In this document: positions 27,888 to 36,442 of the stretch, in pieces
Layout of the letters: each line of letters begins with the position of its first letter
How positions within the stretch are numbered: the stretch's first letter is position 1
NCBI RefSeq assembly: GCF_005222675.1
Contig: NZ_STGE01000019.1
Coordinates: 62,001-126,000, forward strand
Direction: 5' to 3'
Length of the DNA stretch: 64,000 nt
From: Mycolicibacterium sp. CR10
GTDB lineage: Bacteria > Actinomycetota > Actinomycetes > Mycobacteriales > Mycobacteriaceae
The notes under the pieces: generated by a model
Database searches by the model: none
The model's input: only the letters and a program-made list of their open reading frames with translations
What the model was told of the DNA's origin: nothing
Position numbers and translations under genes: made by a program

Positions 27888-28241
27888 CTAGGGGTGTGGT
27901 GTTGTCGACGGCGGCAGCGCAGCGACCAATGGGGTGTCGGCTCCGACACGTCCCAGCTTCAGCGCGCCGCCCGGATCACCCAGAGGTGCGTCGCGGCCGG
28001 GCAGCGTGAGCGTGAAGAACGCGGCGTTGTCTTCGAGGAACTGCGCCTCCTCGTCGGGCAGGTCGGCGTCGTAGTAGATGGCGTCCACCCGGCATGCGAT
28101 GCGGCACGCGCCGCAGTCCACGCACTCGTTGGGGTTGATGTACATGGCCCGGTCGCCTTCGTAGATGCAGTCGGCCGGGCATTCCTGCATGCAGGACTTG
28201 TCGACGATGTCCACGCACGCGCTTCCGATCACGTAGGTCAT
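27888..28241 (-). CDS. fdxA: FdxA-type ferredoxin (3Fe-4S/4Fe-4S)
   Basis: A 117-residue ferredoxin beginning MTYVIGSACVDIVDKSCMQECPADC and continuing with CVDCGACRIACRVDAIYYD, the cysteine pattern of seven-iron FdxA proteins. It carries electrons for redox enzymes in the cytoplasm. I chose ATG 28241, where family members begin, although GGAGG is only 2 nt before it; a GTG at 28250 is possible. The last 30 residues are a loosely conserved tail. It is convergent with the GH65 gene (2 bp between stops) and lies downstream of nirD on the same strand, separated by repeat copy C. Confidence 0.88.
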   Translation of the reverse strand: MTYVIGSACVDIVDKSCMQECPADCIYEGDRAMYINPNECVDCGACRIACRVDAIYYDADLPDEEAQFLEDNAAFFTLTLPGRDAPLGDPGGALKLGRVGADTPLVAALPPSTTPHP

Positions 28242-28313
28242 GGCCTCCACGGTATTTGCCGGTCGCGGCGAAGTCGTGGGCCGAAAGTCCCTATTTCCGT
28301 CACGCTCCGATCA

Positions 28314-28376
28314 CGCCGAACTGGCATTCCAGCAGAGAAAGTGCGAGAAGAGTCCTGCTGGAATGCCATTTTGGCG
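28314..28376. repeat. 3'-end stem-loop repeat, copy C
   Basis: The inner arms GGCATTCCAGCAG (28323-28335) and CTGCTGGAATGCC (28355-28367) match perfectly; the outer parts out to 28314 and 28376 pair imperfectly. The loop is 19 nt. The left arm, CGCCGAACTGGCATTCCAGCAG-like, matches copies A and D. It lies 7 bp beyond the nirD stop, in the position of a transcription terminator for the nirBD operon. Confidence 0.8.
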
Positions 28377-28382
28377 GGAAGG

Positions 28383-28730
28383 TCAGGAGCCGATCTCGAC
28401 GTCGCCCTCGGGTGTGATCCGCGTCCCATATACCGGTAGCGACACCCGCGGATCGTCGAGGCAGGTGCCATCGTCGAGGGCGAATGCTTGCTTCTTCATC
28501 GGCGACTGGACCGTGGCGCGACCACCGCGATCGCCCACGATCCCCCGCGCCATCACCGCCGCACCGGAGAACGGGTCGAGGTTGCCGACCGCGTGCAGCG
28601 TGCCGTCGTCGAGCCGGAACAGCGCGGCCTGGGCGCCGTCGGGCAGCAGCACGCCGACCCCGCGGCACGGCAGCAGGAAGTCGTAGGCGCAGGCCACGGT
28701 CCAGACCTGGATGTCGTTGAGCAGAGTCAT
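28383..28730 (-). CDS. nirD: Assimilatory nitrite reductase small subunit
   Basis: A 115-residue NirD protein with a Rieske-like fold: CAYDFLLPCRGVGVLLPDGAQAALFRLDDGTLHAVGNLDPFSGA, then VQSPMKKQAFALDDGTCLDD and a C-terminal GDVEI strand. As is usual for NirD, the complete set of Rieske cluster ligands is missing. It pairs with NirB to reduce nitrite to ammonia in the cytoplasm. Its ATG overlaps the nirB stop (ATGA, 28727-28730). Confidence 0.92.
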   Translation of the reverse strand: MTLLNDIQVWTVACAYDFLLPCRGVGVLLPDGAQAALFRLDDGTLHAVGNLDPFSGAAVMARGIVGDRGGRATVQSPMKKQAFALDDGTCLDDPRVSLPVYGTRITPEGDVEIGS

Positions 28731-31261
28731 CTCGGGATCAACCCCCGTACTGTCGGCATACCGATGGGCGTGGGCACCATGCGGCCCGAGTTCTCGGCGA
28801 AAGTGACCGTGGGGTCAGCGACGTCGGGCGCGTTGACGAACGAGACGAACCTCGACAGCTTGCCGGGATCGTCGAGCACACCCTTCCATTCACACGCGTA
28901 GTTCTCGACGTGGCGGGCGATCGCCGACTCGAACTCGTCGGCCAGCCCTAGCGAGTCCTCGCAGACGACCTCGCGCAGGTGCTCCAGCCCGACCTCCTCG
29001 ACCCAGGGAGCCGTGCGCTGCAGCCGGTCGGCGGTGCGGATGTAGAACACCAGGAACCTGTCGATGTACCGCACCAGGGTGTCGTCGTCGAGGTCTCCCG
29101 CCAACAGCTCGGCATGCCTGGGCGTCATGCCGCCGTTGCCGCCGACGTAGAGGTTCCAGCCGGTCTCGGTGGCGATGACGCCGACATCCTTGCCGCGCGC
29201 CTCGGCACACTCCCGCGCGCAGCCCGACACCCCCATCTTGATCTTGTGCGGGGCGCGCAGGCCGCGGTAGCGCAACTCCAGATTGATGGCCATCTGCACC
29301 GAATCCTGTTGGCCGTAGCGGCACCAGTCACTGCCGACGCAACTCTTGACGGTGCGCAGCGCCTTGCCGTACGCATGACCCGACTCCATACCGCCGTCGA
29401 CGAGGCGCCGCCAGATCTCGGGAAGCTGATCGACCCGGGCCCCGAACATGTCGATGCGCTGCCCGCCGGTGATCTTGGTGTACAGCCCGAAATCGCGGGC
29501 GATCTCGCCGATCAGGATGAGGTGCTCTGGGGTGATGTCGCCGCCCGGCACCCGCGGCACCACCGAATAGCTGCCGTTGCGCTGGATGTTGGCCAGAAAG
29601 TGGTCGTTGGAGTCCTGCAGCGAGGCCTGCTCACCGTCGAGGACATGGTCCGAACCGGTCGATGCCAGGATCGACGCCACCACGGGTTTGCAGATGTCGC
29701 AACCCTTTCCGCTGCCGAATCGCTCGATCAGCCCCGAGAACGTCCGGACCTCGGTGGCGCTGATGATCTCGAACAGTTCCGCCCGCGATTGACCGAAGTG
29801 CTCGCACAGCGCCTTGGACTGCTCGACGCCCTGGGCCTCCAGCAGCTGCTTGAGCAACGGAATGCAGGACCCGCACGACGTGCCCGCCTTGGTGCAGCTT
29901 TTCAAGGCGGGCACGTCCGCGCATCCGCCGGCGATCGCGTCGGTGAGATCGCCTTTGGTGACGTTGTTGCAGGAACAGATCTGTGCTGCGGCCGGCAGTG
30001 CGCCAACTCCCAGTTGTGCTGAGCCACCGGCGGATCCGGCAGGAGCGAGGAGCGCGAGCGGATCTCCGGGCAGCTGCTCTCCGACCATCGGGCGCAGCAC
30101 GCCATAGGCGGAGGCATCGCCGACCAGGATGCCGCCGAGAAGGGTGGCGGCGTCGTCGGAGAGCACGAGTTTGGCGTAGGTCTGGTTGACCGCGTCGTTG
30201 ACGGCGACCTCGAGGCAGTCCGGAGTCACACCCATGGCGTCGCCGAAGCTGGCGACATCGACGCCGAGCAGTTTCAGCTTCGTGGACATGTCGGCCTCGC
30301 CGAATTCGGCCTCGCCACCCAAAAGGCGGTCGGCTACCACCTCGGCGCTCGTGTACCCCGGCCCGACCAGGCCGTAGCACCGCCCCTCGATCGCGGCCAC
30401 CTCGCCGATCGCGTAGATGCTGGAATCGCTTGTGACACAGGTTAGGTCAGTGAGTACACCACCGCGCTCGGCGACGGCGATCCCGGCCTCACGTGCGAGT
30501 TCGTCCCGCGGGCGAACCCCTGCCGCGAAGATCACCGCTCCCGCGTCGATCGTCTCGCCGTCGCTGAGCGTGACCTGGGCAGCTCCGGTGTCCGACGAGT
30601 CGATGCGCTCGGTGCCGACGCCGACGTGGACCACGATGCCCAGCTCGGCAACCATCCTGGCCAGCAGTGCCCCGCCCGCCTCGTCGAGTTGCTGGGACAT
30701 CAGGCGCGGCGCCATCTCGACGACATGTGCGCTCATCCCGAAGCCGCGCAAGGCATTTGCGGCTTCAAGGCCCAGCAGCCCACCGCCGATCACCACACCG
30801 GCAGCGGGTCGCCCTACCGCCACCGCGCGGTCGGCGACGGCCCGGATCGCGTCGAGGTCGTCGAGCGTGCGATACACCTGACAGTGGGGCAGGTCGTGTC
30901 CGGGCACGGGGGGCACGAACGCGTACGAACCCGTCGCGAGTACCAGCGCGTCGTAGTCGATCCGCGCCCCGTCGGCGGTCGCCACGGACTTGTCGGTCGG
31001 GTCCAGCCCGATGACACGGCTTCCGAGTCGGACGTCGACGAGCGGGTCATCGACATAGTCGTTACCGGGCAGCGCCAGTCTGGCGCGATCCCAGTGTTCG
31101 GTGTACCCGGTGAGGCCGACGCGGTCGTAGGCCGCGTCGAGTTCCTCCGCGAGGACGGTCACCCGCCACACGCCGCCGGCGTCGCGGGACCGCAGTGCCT
31201 CGACGAACCGGTGACCGACCATGCCGTGGCCGACGACCACGACGTGCGATGTTGGCGCCAT
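28727..31261 (-). CDS. nirB: Assimilatory NAD(P)H nitrite reductase large subunit
   Basis: An 844-residue NirB. The N-terminal FAD/NAD(P)H oxidoreductase part has VVVGHGMVGHRFVEAL and VVIGGGLLGLEAANAL. A BFD-like 2Fe-2S segment follows: ICSCNNVTKGDLTDAI, then SCTKAGTSCGSC. The siroheme/4Fe-4S domain has SCVGSDWCRYG and VSGCARECAEARGKD, which supply cluster cysteines. It reduces nitrite to ammonia. I chose ATG 31261 (protein MAPTSHVVVV), because the further 57 codons upstream look non-coding. Downstream nirD overlaps by 4 bp. The 290 bp upstream hold repeat copy D, which belongs to the preceding gene; I could not identify a convincing GlnR box by eye. Siroheme could be supplied by the HemD/chelatase genes in this window. 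Confidence 0.94.
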   Translation of the reverse strand: MAPTSHVVVVGHGMVGHRFVEALRSRDAGGVWRVTVLAEELDAAYDRVGLTGYTEHWDRARLALPGNDYVDDPLVDVRLGSRVIGLDPTDKSVATADGARIDYDALVLATGSYAFVPPVPGHDLPHCQVYRTLDDLDAIRAVADRAVAVGRPAAGVVIGGGLLGLEAANALRGFGMSAHVVEMAPRLMSQQLDEAGGALLARMVAELGIVVHVGVGTERIDSSDTGAAQVTLSDGETIDAGAVIFAAGVRPRDELAREAGIAVAERGGVLTDLTCVTSDSSIYAIGEVAAIEGRCYGLVGPGYTSAEVVADRLLGGEAEFGEADMSTKLKLLGVDVASFGDAMGVTPDCLEVAVNDAVNQTYAKLVLSDDAATLLGGILVGDASAYGVLRPMVGEQLPGDPLALLAPAGSAGGSAQLGVGALPAAAQICSCNNVTKGDLTDAIAGGCADVPALKSCTKAGTSCGSCIPLLKQLLEAQGVEQSKALCEHFGQSRAELFEIISATEVRTFSGLIERFGSGKGCDICKPVVASILASTGSDHVLDGEQASLQDSNDHFLANIQRNGSYSVVPRVPGGDITPEHLILIGEIARDFGLYTKITGGQRIDMFGARVDQLPEIWRRLVDGGMESGHAYGKALRTVKSCVGSDWCRYGQQDSVQMAINLELRYRGLRAPHKIKMGVSGCARECAEARGKDVGVIATETGWNLYVGGNGGMTPRHAELLAGDLDDDTLVRYIDRFLVFYIRTADRLQRTAPWVEEVGLEHLREVVCEDSLGLADEFESAIARHVENYACEWKGVLDDPGKLSRFVSFVNAPDVADPTVTFAENSGRMVPTPIGMPTVRGLIPR

Positions 31262-31481
31262 GGCGGACACGCTAGGAAGCCGATATTGCCGCTGTGTCGC
31301 GCTGTGTGAAGCGCCCATCACGGTGTTCTCACGAGCGCCGACGCGTCGTTGTGAGTCCGTGCGCTGACGGCGAACGCCTGTCCGGAACTTGAGCGTACTC
31401 GGCTCATGTTCTTTCAGTGGGCGAGCTGGCACCCGAGTCGGTCGACAGCATCAGGAGCGCGTCAACAGCAACTCCCCCTGT

Positions 31482-31542
31482 GCCGAAACGGCATTCCAGC
31501 AGAACTCTTGCGAGTGAGGACCTGCCGGAATGCCGTTTCGGC
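31482..31542. repeat. 3'-end stem-loop repeat, copy D
   Basis: Arms of 21 bp (31482-31502 and 31522-31542) pair with a single mismatch around a 19-nt loop. The left arm contains CGAAACGGCATTCCAGCAG. It lies about 10 bp beyond the stop of the PEP mutase/ICL-family gene and far upstream of nirB, consistent with a terminator for the former. Confidence 0.8.
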
Positions 31543-31552
31543 GGGCCTGGGG

Positions 31553-32311
31553 TTAGGCCCAGCGGCCGAGTAACTCCTTGGCCCGCGCCGCCAGCGCGGC
31601 CTGGAGGAACGGCCCGAAGCTGATCCGGCCGACGCCCAGCGGCCCGAACGATGCGGGGTCGTCCTGATCGGGGAGCGCGATCGCGTTGACCGGCAGCGGG
31701 AGTTCCGCGGTGAGACGCCGCATCGTGTCGGGGTCGTGACGACCCACCGGATACAGGACATCGGCACCTGACTCCGCCGCCAGCTTCAGCCGGGCGATCG
31801 CGCGGTCTGCCCGATCGGCTTCATCGCCGTCCTGGCGCAGGAACAGATCGGTCCGGGCGTTGACCACCACGTGCACACCGGAAGCGTCGGCCGCCGCGCG
31901 AAGACCCCCGACAAGTTCGGCATGTTCGTCGGCCGATCGCAGTCGGCCGCCCTCGCTGTGCACGGTGTCCTCGATGTTCAGGCCGACCGCACCGACGGAC
32001 AGCAGCCCCTCAATCAGGCGCACCGGCGTTTCCGCGTATCCCGACTCGATATCGACCGAGATCGGCACGTCGACCGAGGCAGTGATCTGCGAGACCCGGG
32101 TCAACAATTCGTCGAACGTCATCCCCTCGTTGTCGGGCTTCCCGACGGAATCGGCCACCGGATGGCTGCCGACCGTGAGCGCAGCGAACCCGGCGTCGAC
32201 CGCCAGCCGCGCCGACCACGCGTCCCACACCGTCGGCAGAATCACCGGATCGCCGGGGCGGTGCAGCGCGAGAAGCGCCTCCGCAAGCCCACTCAACCGA
32301 TCGTCACCCAT
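31553..32311 (-). CDS. Isocitrate lyase/PEP mutase-family enzyme
   Basis: A 252-residue TIM-barrel protein of the PEP mutase/isocitrate lyase superfamily, cleaving or forming C-C or P-C bonds of oxaloacetate-like acids. Typical blocks are VWDAWSARLAVDAGFAALTVGSHPVADSVG, ISVDIESGYAETP (metal-binding acids), VGLNIEDT and VVNARTDLFL. The KKCGH motif of true isocitrate lyases is absent, so 2-methylisocitrate lyase, oxaloacetate decarboxylase or another activity is possible. GGAGG precedes the ATG. It stands alone between nirB and the divergent succinate dehydrogenase genes. Confidence 0.85.
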   Translation of the reverse strand: MGDDRLSGLAEALLALHRPGDPVILPTVWDAWSARLAVDAGFAALTVGSHPVADSVGKPDNEGMTFDELLTRVSQITASVDVPISVDIESGYAETPVRLIEGLLSVGAVGLNIEDTVHSEGGRLRSADEHAELVGGLRAAADASGVHVVVNARTDLFLRQDGDEADRADRAIARLKLAAESGADVLYPVGRHDPDTMRRLTAELPLPVNAIALPDQDDPASFGPLGVGRISFGPFLQAALAARAKELLGRWA

Positions 32312-32419
32312 AGATTTCCTCCGCTCCTCAAAGTGATCCGTCTCACCATTACATCGGTGTTGTGACTAGCATCGATTGCGTACGGTGATCCATGACACCC
32401 TTCAGCCCAAGGAGGTCAC

Positions 32420-32716
32420 TTGTCCAGCACCACCGAGCTCGCCGAGCTTCACGATCTGATCGGAAGCCTTCGGCGATGCGTGACGTCGCTTGCGTCGCGA
32501 TACGGGAACAGCCCAGCTACCCGTCGCATCGTGAACGACGCCGAACGCATCCTCAACGACATCGACCGACTCGACATCGACGCAGAAGAACTGGAACTCG
32601 CCCGTGGCGTCAGCGGACACCACCACATCGGCGAGCGGATCGCGATTCCGGACACCCAGTACGACACAGACTTCTGGCGCGGCGTCGACGACGAAGGTCT
32701 CGGCGGGACGCGATGA
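32420..32716 (+). CDS. Conserved small protein next to succinate dehydrogenase
   Basis: A 98-residue soluble protein with two predicted helices (LAELHDLIGSLRRCVTSLASRYG and TRRIVNDAERILNDIDRLDID) and a C-terminal tail with HHHIGERIAIPDTQYDTDFWRG. I do not recognise a domain. TTG 32420 is chosen because GGAGG lies 4 nt upstream. Its position and size match M. tuberculosis Rv0250c, which also adjoins the succinate dehydrogenase genes; this is from memory and moderate in certainty. It is 61 bp before the membrane-anchor gene and may be co-transcribed. Confidence 0.75.
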   Translation: MSSTTELAELHDLIGSLRRCVTSLASRYGNSPATRRIVNDAERILNDIDRLDIDAEELELARGVSGHHHIGERIAIPDTQYDTDFWRGVDDEGLGGTR

Positions 32717-32777
32717 GCGTCGCGTGCCGTGAACAACGGGACGCGTTCGGGGGGTACAACAGCATAGAAAGGCAATC

Positions 32778-33599
32778 GTGAGCGCACCCACCGCCGACCG
32801 CAAAGCGACCGGCGTCTTTTCGTCTGGCCGAGCACAAATAGCTCAGCGCACCCTGCGCACAGACAACTGGCTGAAATCCCCGATCCTCACCGACCTCGGG
32901 TTCGCCGCTTTCGTCATCTATGCCACGGTGCGGGCGTTCATGCAGAACAACTACTTCGTCGAGCAGTACCACTACCTGACGCCGTTCTACTCGCCGTGCA
33001 TCAGCACCGGGTGCACGCCGGAGGCCAGCGGCTTCTGGCCGCAGATCCTGCCGGACTGGCCGATCCTGCCCTACGCCGCGCTGTCGCTGCCGTTCCTGCT
33101 GCTGTTCCGGCTCACCTGCTACTACTACCGCGGCGCCTACTACCGTTCGGTCTGGCAGTCACCGACCGCCTGCGCCGTGGCCGAGCCACACGCGAAATAC
33201 ACCGGGGAGACCCGGTTTCCGCTGATCATCCAGAACACCCACCGGTACTTCTTCTACATCGCCGGGGCCATCTCGGTGATCAACACCTACGACGCGATCA
33301 TCGCCTTCCACTCCCCGTCTGGATTCGGATTCGGTTTGGGCAACGTGATACTCGTGGTGAACGTCGTGATGCTGTGGGTCTACACGCTGTCGTGCCACTC
33401 CTGCAGGCACATCGTCGGCGGGCGGCTCAAGCACTTCTCCAAGCACCCGGCCCGGTACTGGATGTGGACCCAGATCAGCAAGCTCAACACCCGGCACAAG
33501 CTGTACGCCTGGATCACCCTCGGCACCCTGATGCTGACCGACTTCTACATCATGCTGGTGGCCAGCGGAACCATCTCCGACCTGAGATTTATTGGTTAG
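32778..33599 (+). CDS. Succinate dehydrogenase membrane subunit (SdhC-like)
   Basis: A 273-residue membrane protein with about five hydrophobic helices, for example LGFAAFVIYATVRAFM, LPYAALSLPFLLLFRLTCYYY, NTHRYFFYIAGAISVINTY, VILVVNVVMLWVYTL and YAWITLGTLMLTDFYIML. Histidines in NTHRYFF and CHSCRHIVGGRLKHF are candidate heme ligands. It matches the Rv0249c-type anchor encoded next to sdhA and sdhB in mycobacteria. GTG 32778 follows AGAAAGG. It anchors the enzyme and passes electrons to menaquinone. SdhA begins 44 bp downstream. Confidence 0.87.
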   Translation: MSAPTADRKATGVFSSGRAQIAQRTLRTDNWLKSPILTDLGFAAFVIYATVRAFMQNNYFVEQYHYLTPFYSPCISTGCTPEASGFWPQILPDWPILPYAALSLPFLLLFRLTCYYYRGAYYRSVWQSPTACAVAEPHAKYTGETRFPLIIQNTHRYFFYIAGAISVINTYDAIIAFHSPSGFGFGLGNVILVVNVVMLWVYTLSCHSCRHIVGGRLKHFSKHPARYWMWTQISKLNTRHKLYAWITLGTLMLTDFYIMLVASGTISDLRFIG

Positions 33600-33643
33600 C
33601 AAGTTAATTCACAGTCGTTTTTCGATAGATCGAGTGAGGTTTG

Positions 33644-35593
33644 ATGGCTTCGGGTGAAGCGCAATTGGAACGGCACGAGTACGACGTCGTCGTGATCGGC
33701 GCCGGTGGTGCAGGGCTGCGTGCGGTGATCGAGGCCCGGGAGCGGGGCCTTCGCGTCGCGGTGGTGACCAAGTCGTTGTTCGGTAAGGCACACACCGTGA
33801 TGGCCGAGGGCGGCTGCGCGGCGGCGATGCGCAACGTCAACACCAAGGACTCCTGGCAGGTGCACTTCGGTGACACCATGCGCGGCGGCAAGTTCCTGAA
33901 CAACTGGCGGATGGCCGAACTGCACGCGCAGGAAGCCCCCGACCGGGTGTGGGAGCTGGAAACCTACGGGGCGTTGTTCGACCGCACCAAGGACGGCAAG
34001 ATCAGCCAGCGCAACTTCGGCGGTCACACCTACCCGCGGCTGGCGCACGTCGGCGACCGCACCGGCCTGGAGATCATCCGCACCCTGCAGCAGAAGATCG
34101 TCTCGCTGCAGCAGGAGGACAAGAAGGAACTCGGCGACTACGAGGCCCGTATCCGGGTCTTCCACGAGTGTTCGATCACGGACCTGATCTTGGACGAGGG
34201 AGCCGACGGCACCAAGCGCGTGGCCGGTGCCTTTGGCTACTACCGCGAAACCGGCAAGTTCGTGCTGTTCGAGGCGCCCGCGGTGGTCCTGGCCACCGGT
34301 GGCATCGGCAAGTCGTTCAAGGTGTCGTCGAACTCGTGGGAGTACACCGGCGACGGCCACGCGCTCGCGCTGCGCGCCGGTTCGGGCCTGATCAACATGG
34401 AGTTCATCCAGTTCCACCCGACCGGCATGGTCTGGCCGCTGTCCGTGAAGGGCATCCTGGTCACCGAGGGCGTGCGCGGCGACGGCGGAGTGCTGAAGAA
34501 CTCCGAGGGCAAGCGGTTCATGTTCAACTACATCCCCGACGTCTTCAAAGGCCAGTACGCGGAGACCGAGGAAGAGGCCGACCAGTGGCTCAAAGACAAC
34601 GACTCCGCGCGCCGCACGCCTGACCTGCTCCCCCGCGACGAGGTGGCCCGTGCAATCAACGAAGAGGTCAAGGCCGGCCGTGGCACCCCGCACGGCGGCG
34701 TCTACCTCGACATCGCCTCCCGGATGCCCGCCGAGGAGATCAAGCGCCGGCTGCCGTCGATGTACCACCAGTTCATCGAGTTGGCCGAGGTCGACATCAC
34801 CAAGGACGAGATGGAGGTCGGCCCGACCTGTCACTACGTGATGGGTGGCATCGAGGTCGATCCCGACAGCGGCGGCGCCGCCACACCCGGCCTTTTCGCC
34901 GCCGGCGAGTGCTCCGGTGGCATGCACGGCTCCAACCGGCTCGGCGGCAACTCGCTGTCGGACCTGCTGGTCTTCGGCCGGCGCGCCGGGATGGGCGCCG
35001 CGGACTATGTGCGGTCACTGGCGGACGAGCGGCCGAAGGTCACCGACGACCACATCGAGGCGGCGACAACGCTGGCGCTGGATCCCTTCGAGCCGAAGGA
35101 CAACCCCGAGAATCCGTACACCCTGCATGCGGAACTGCAGCAGTCGATGAACGACCTTGCGGGCATCATCCGCAAGGAGAACGAGCTGCAGGAAGTGCTC
35201 GACAAGATCGACGAGCTCAAGCGGCGCTATGCCAACGTCACCGTCGAGGGCGGCCGCATCTTCAACCCGGGCTGGCATCTCGCTATCGACCTGCGCAACA
35301 TGCTCCTGGTCAGCGAGTGCGTGGCCAAGGCGGCGATGCAGCGCACCGAGAGCCGTGGCGGACACACCCGCGACGACTTCCCGAAGATGGACGCGCACTG
35401 GCGCAACAAGCTGCTGGTGTGCCGGACGGTCACCGACGGCGCAGGCACCGAAGCCGTCGTGCCGGAGGTGACTGTCGAGCCGGAGCAGCAGCCGACGATG
35501 CGGCCCGATCTGCTGGCGACATTCGAGCTGTCCGAACTCGAGAAGTACTACACCGACGATCAATTGGCCGAGCACCCTGAGCGGAAGGGCTGA
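33644..35593 (+). CDS. sdhA: Succinate dehydrogenase flavoprotein subunit
   Basis: A 649-residue SdhA/FrdA flavoprotein. The FAD-binding motif is VIGAGGAGLRAVIEA, and covalent flavin attachment is expected at the His of GKAHTVMAEGGCAAA. Active-site segments are FIQFHPTGMVWP, LVTEGVRGDGG and HYVMGGIEVD, with the C-terminal SRGGHTRDDFP. It oxidises succinate to fumarate on the cytoplasmic side of the membrane. ATG 33644 with GTGAGG upstream is preferred over the TTG immediately before it. It is the second gene of sdhCAB and is 2 bp from sdhB. It corresponds to Rv0248c in M. tuberculosis. Confidence 0.95.
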   Translation: MASGEAQLERHEYDVVVIGAGGAGLRAVIEARERGLRVAVVTKSLFGKAHTVMAEGGCAAAMRNVNTKDSWQVHFGDTMRGGKFLNNWRMAELHAQEAPDRVWELETYGALFDRTKDGKISQRNFGGHTYPRLAHVGDRTGLEIIRTLQQKIVSLQQEDKKELGDYEARIRVFHECSITDLILDEGADGTKRVAGAFGYYRETGKFVLFEAPAVVLATGGIGKSFKVSSNSWEYTGDGHALALRAGSGLINMEFIQFHPTGMVWPLSVKGILVTEGVRGDGGVLKNSEGKRFMFNYIPDVFKGQYAETEEEADQWLKDNDSARRTPDLLPRDEVARAINEEVKAGRGTPHGGVYLDIASRMPAEEIKRRLPSMYHQFIELAEVDITKDEMEVGPTCHYVMGGIEVDPDSGGAATPGLFAAGECSGGMHGSNRLGGNSLSDLLVFGRRAGMGAADYVRSLADERPKVTDDHIEAATTLALDPFEPKDNPENPYTLHAELQQSMNDLAGIIRKENELQEVLDKIDELKRRYANVTVEGGRIFNPGWHLAIDLRNMLLVSECVAKAAMQRTESRGGHTRDDFPKMDAHWRNKLLVCRTVTDGAGTEAVVPEVTVEPEQQPTMRPDLLATFELSELEKYYTDDQLAEHPERKG

Positions 35594-35595
35594 GA

Positions 35596-36348
35596 ATGGC
35601 TGCTTACGACGCGAAACTACGGGTCTGGCGCGGCGACCCCAGTGGTGGCGATCTGCAGGACTACACCGTCGAGGTCAATGACGGCGAGGTGGTGCTCGAC
35701 ATCATCCACCGGCTGCAGGCCACGCAGGCAGGCGATCTCGCCGTGCGGTGGAACTGCAAGGCCGGCAAGTGCGGATCCTGCTCGGCGGAGATCAACGGCC
35801 GTCCGCGCCTGTTGTGCATGACGCGGATGTCGACGTTCGGCGAGGACGAAGTCGTCACGGTGACGCCGATGCGGACGTTCCCGGTGATGCGTGACCTCGT
35901 CACCGACGTCTCCTTTAATTACGAGAAGGCCAGGGAGATACCGTCTTTCACGCCACCAAAGGATCTGCAGCCCGGCGAGTACCGGATGCAGCAGGAGGAT
36001 GTGAACCGGTCCCAGGAGTTCCGCAAGTGCATCGAGTGCTTCCTCTGCCAGAACGTGTGCCACGTCAACCGTGACCACGAGGAGAACAAGCTCGCGTTCT
36101 CGGGACCACGCTTTCTGATGCGGCAGGCCGAACTGGACATGCACCCGCTCGACGTCCAGCCCAACCGCTCCGAACAGGCGCAGGACGAGAACGGCCTCGG
36201 CTACTGCAACATCACCAAGTGCTGCACCGAGGTGTGCCCCGAGCACATCAAGATCACGGACAACGCGTTGATCCCGATGAAAGAGCGTGCCGCCGACCGC
36301 AAGTACGACCCGGTGGTGTGGCTGGGCAACAAGCTGTTCCGGCGATGA
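35596..36348 (+). CDS. sdhB: Succinate dehydrogenase iron-sulfur subunit
   Basis: A 250-residue SdhB. The 2Fe-2S ligands are in CKAGKCGSCSAEINGRPRLLC. The 4Fe-4S and 3Fe-4S clusters use CIECFLCQNVC, then CNITKCCTEVCPEHI. It relays electrons from SdhA to the membrane anchor. ATG 35596 starts 2 bp after the sdhA stop. The stop codon (TGA 36346-36348) lies inside the first unit of a 30-bp tandem repeat. Confidence 0.95.
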   Translation: MAAYDAKLRVWRGDPSGGDLQDYTVEVNDGEVVLDIIHRLQATQAGDLAVRWNCKAGKCGSCSAEINGRPRLLCMTRMSTFGEDEVVTVTPMRTFPVMRDLVTDVSFNYEKAREIPSFTPPKDLQPGEYRMQQEDVNRSQEFRKCIECFLCQNVCHVNRDHEENKLAFSGPRFLMRQAELDMHPLDVQPNRSEQAQDENGLGYCNITKCCTEVCPEHIKITDNALIPMKERAADRKYDPVVWLGNKLFRR

Positions 36349-36433
36349 GCGCTTGCGCGAAGAGCAGAGTGCGGATGAGCGCTTGCGCGAAGAGCAGAGT
36401 ACGCATGAGCGCTTGCGCGAACAGCAGAGTACC
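36344..36433. repeat. Three 30-bp tandem repeats at the sdhB stop
   Basis: Units at 36344-36373, 36374-36403 and 36404-36433 share GATGAGCGCTTGCGCGAAGA followed by GCAGAGT; unit 3 differs at four positions. The sdhB stop is in unit 1. Each unit carries an ATG (ATGAGCGCTTGC), and in another frame each encodes DERLREEQS, so these cannot be read as clearly coding. Similar GCGCTTGCGCGAAGAGC palindromic motifs are common near mycobacterial gene ends. Confidence 0.85.
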
Positions 36434-36442
36434 CAGGTAACA

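Noticed and set aside
31262..31481. GlnR operator upstream of nirB
   Set aside because: Expected from mycobacterial nitrogen control, but no convincing paired AC-n9-AC type boxes could be identified by eye.
36344..36433. CRISPR array
   Set aside because: The repeat units are directly adjacent with no spacers, and no cas genes are present.
36348..36440. Mini-gene encoding MSACAKSRVR repeats
   Set aside because: The frame is created entirely by the tandem repeat, starts at the overlap with the sdhB stop, and has no independent support.
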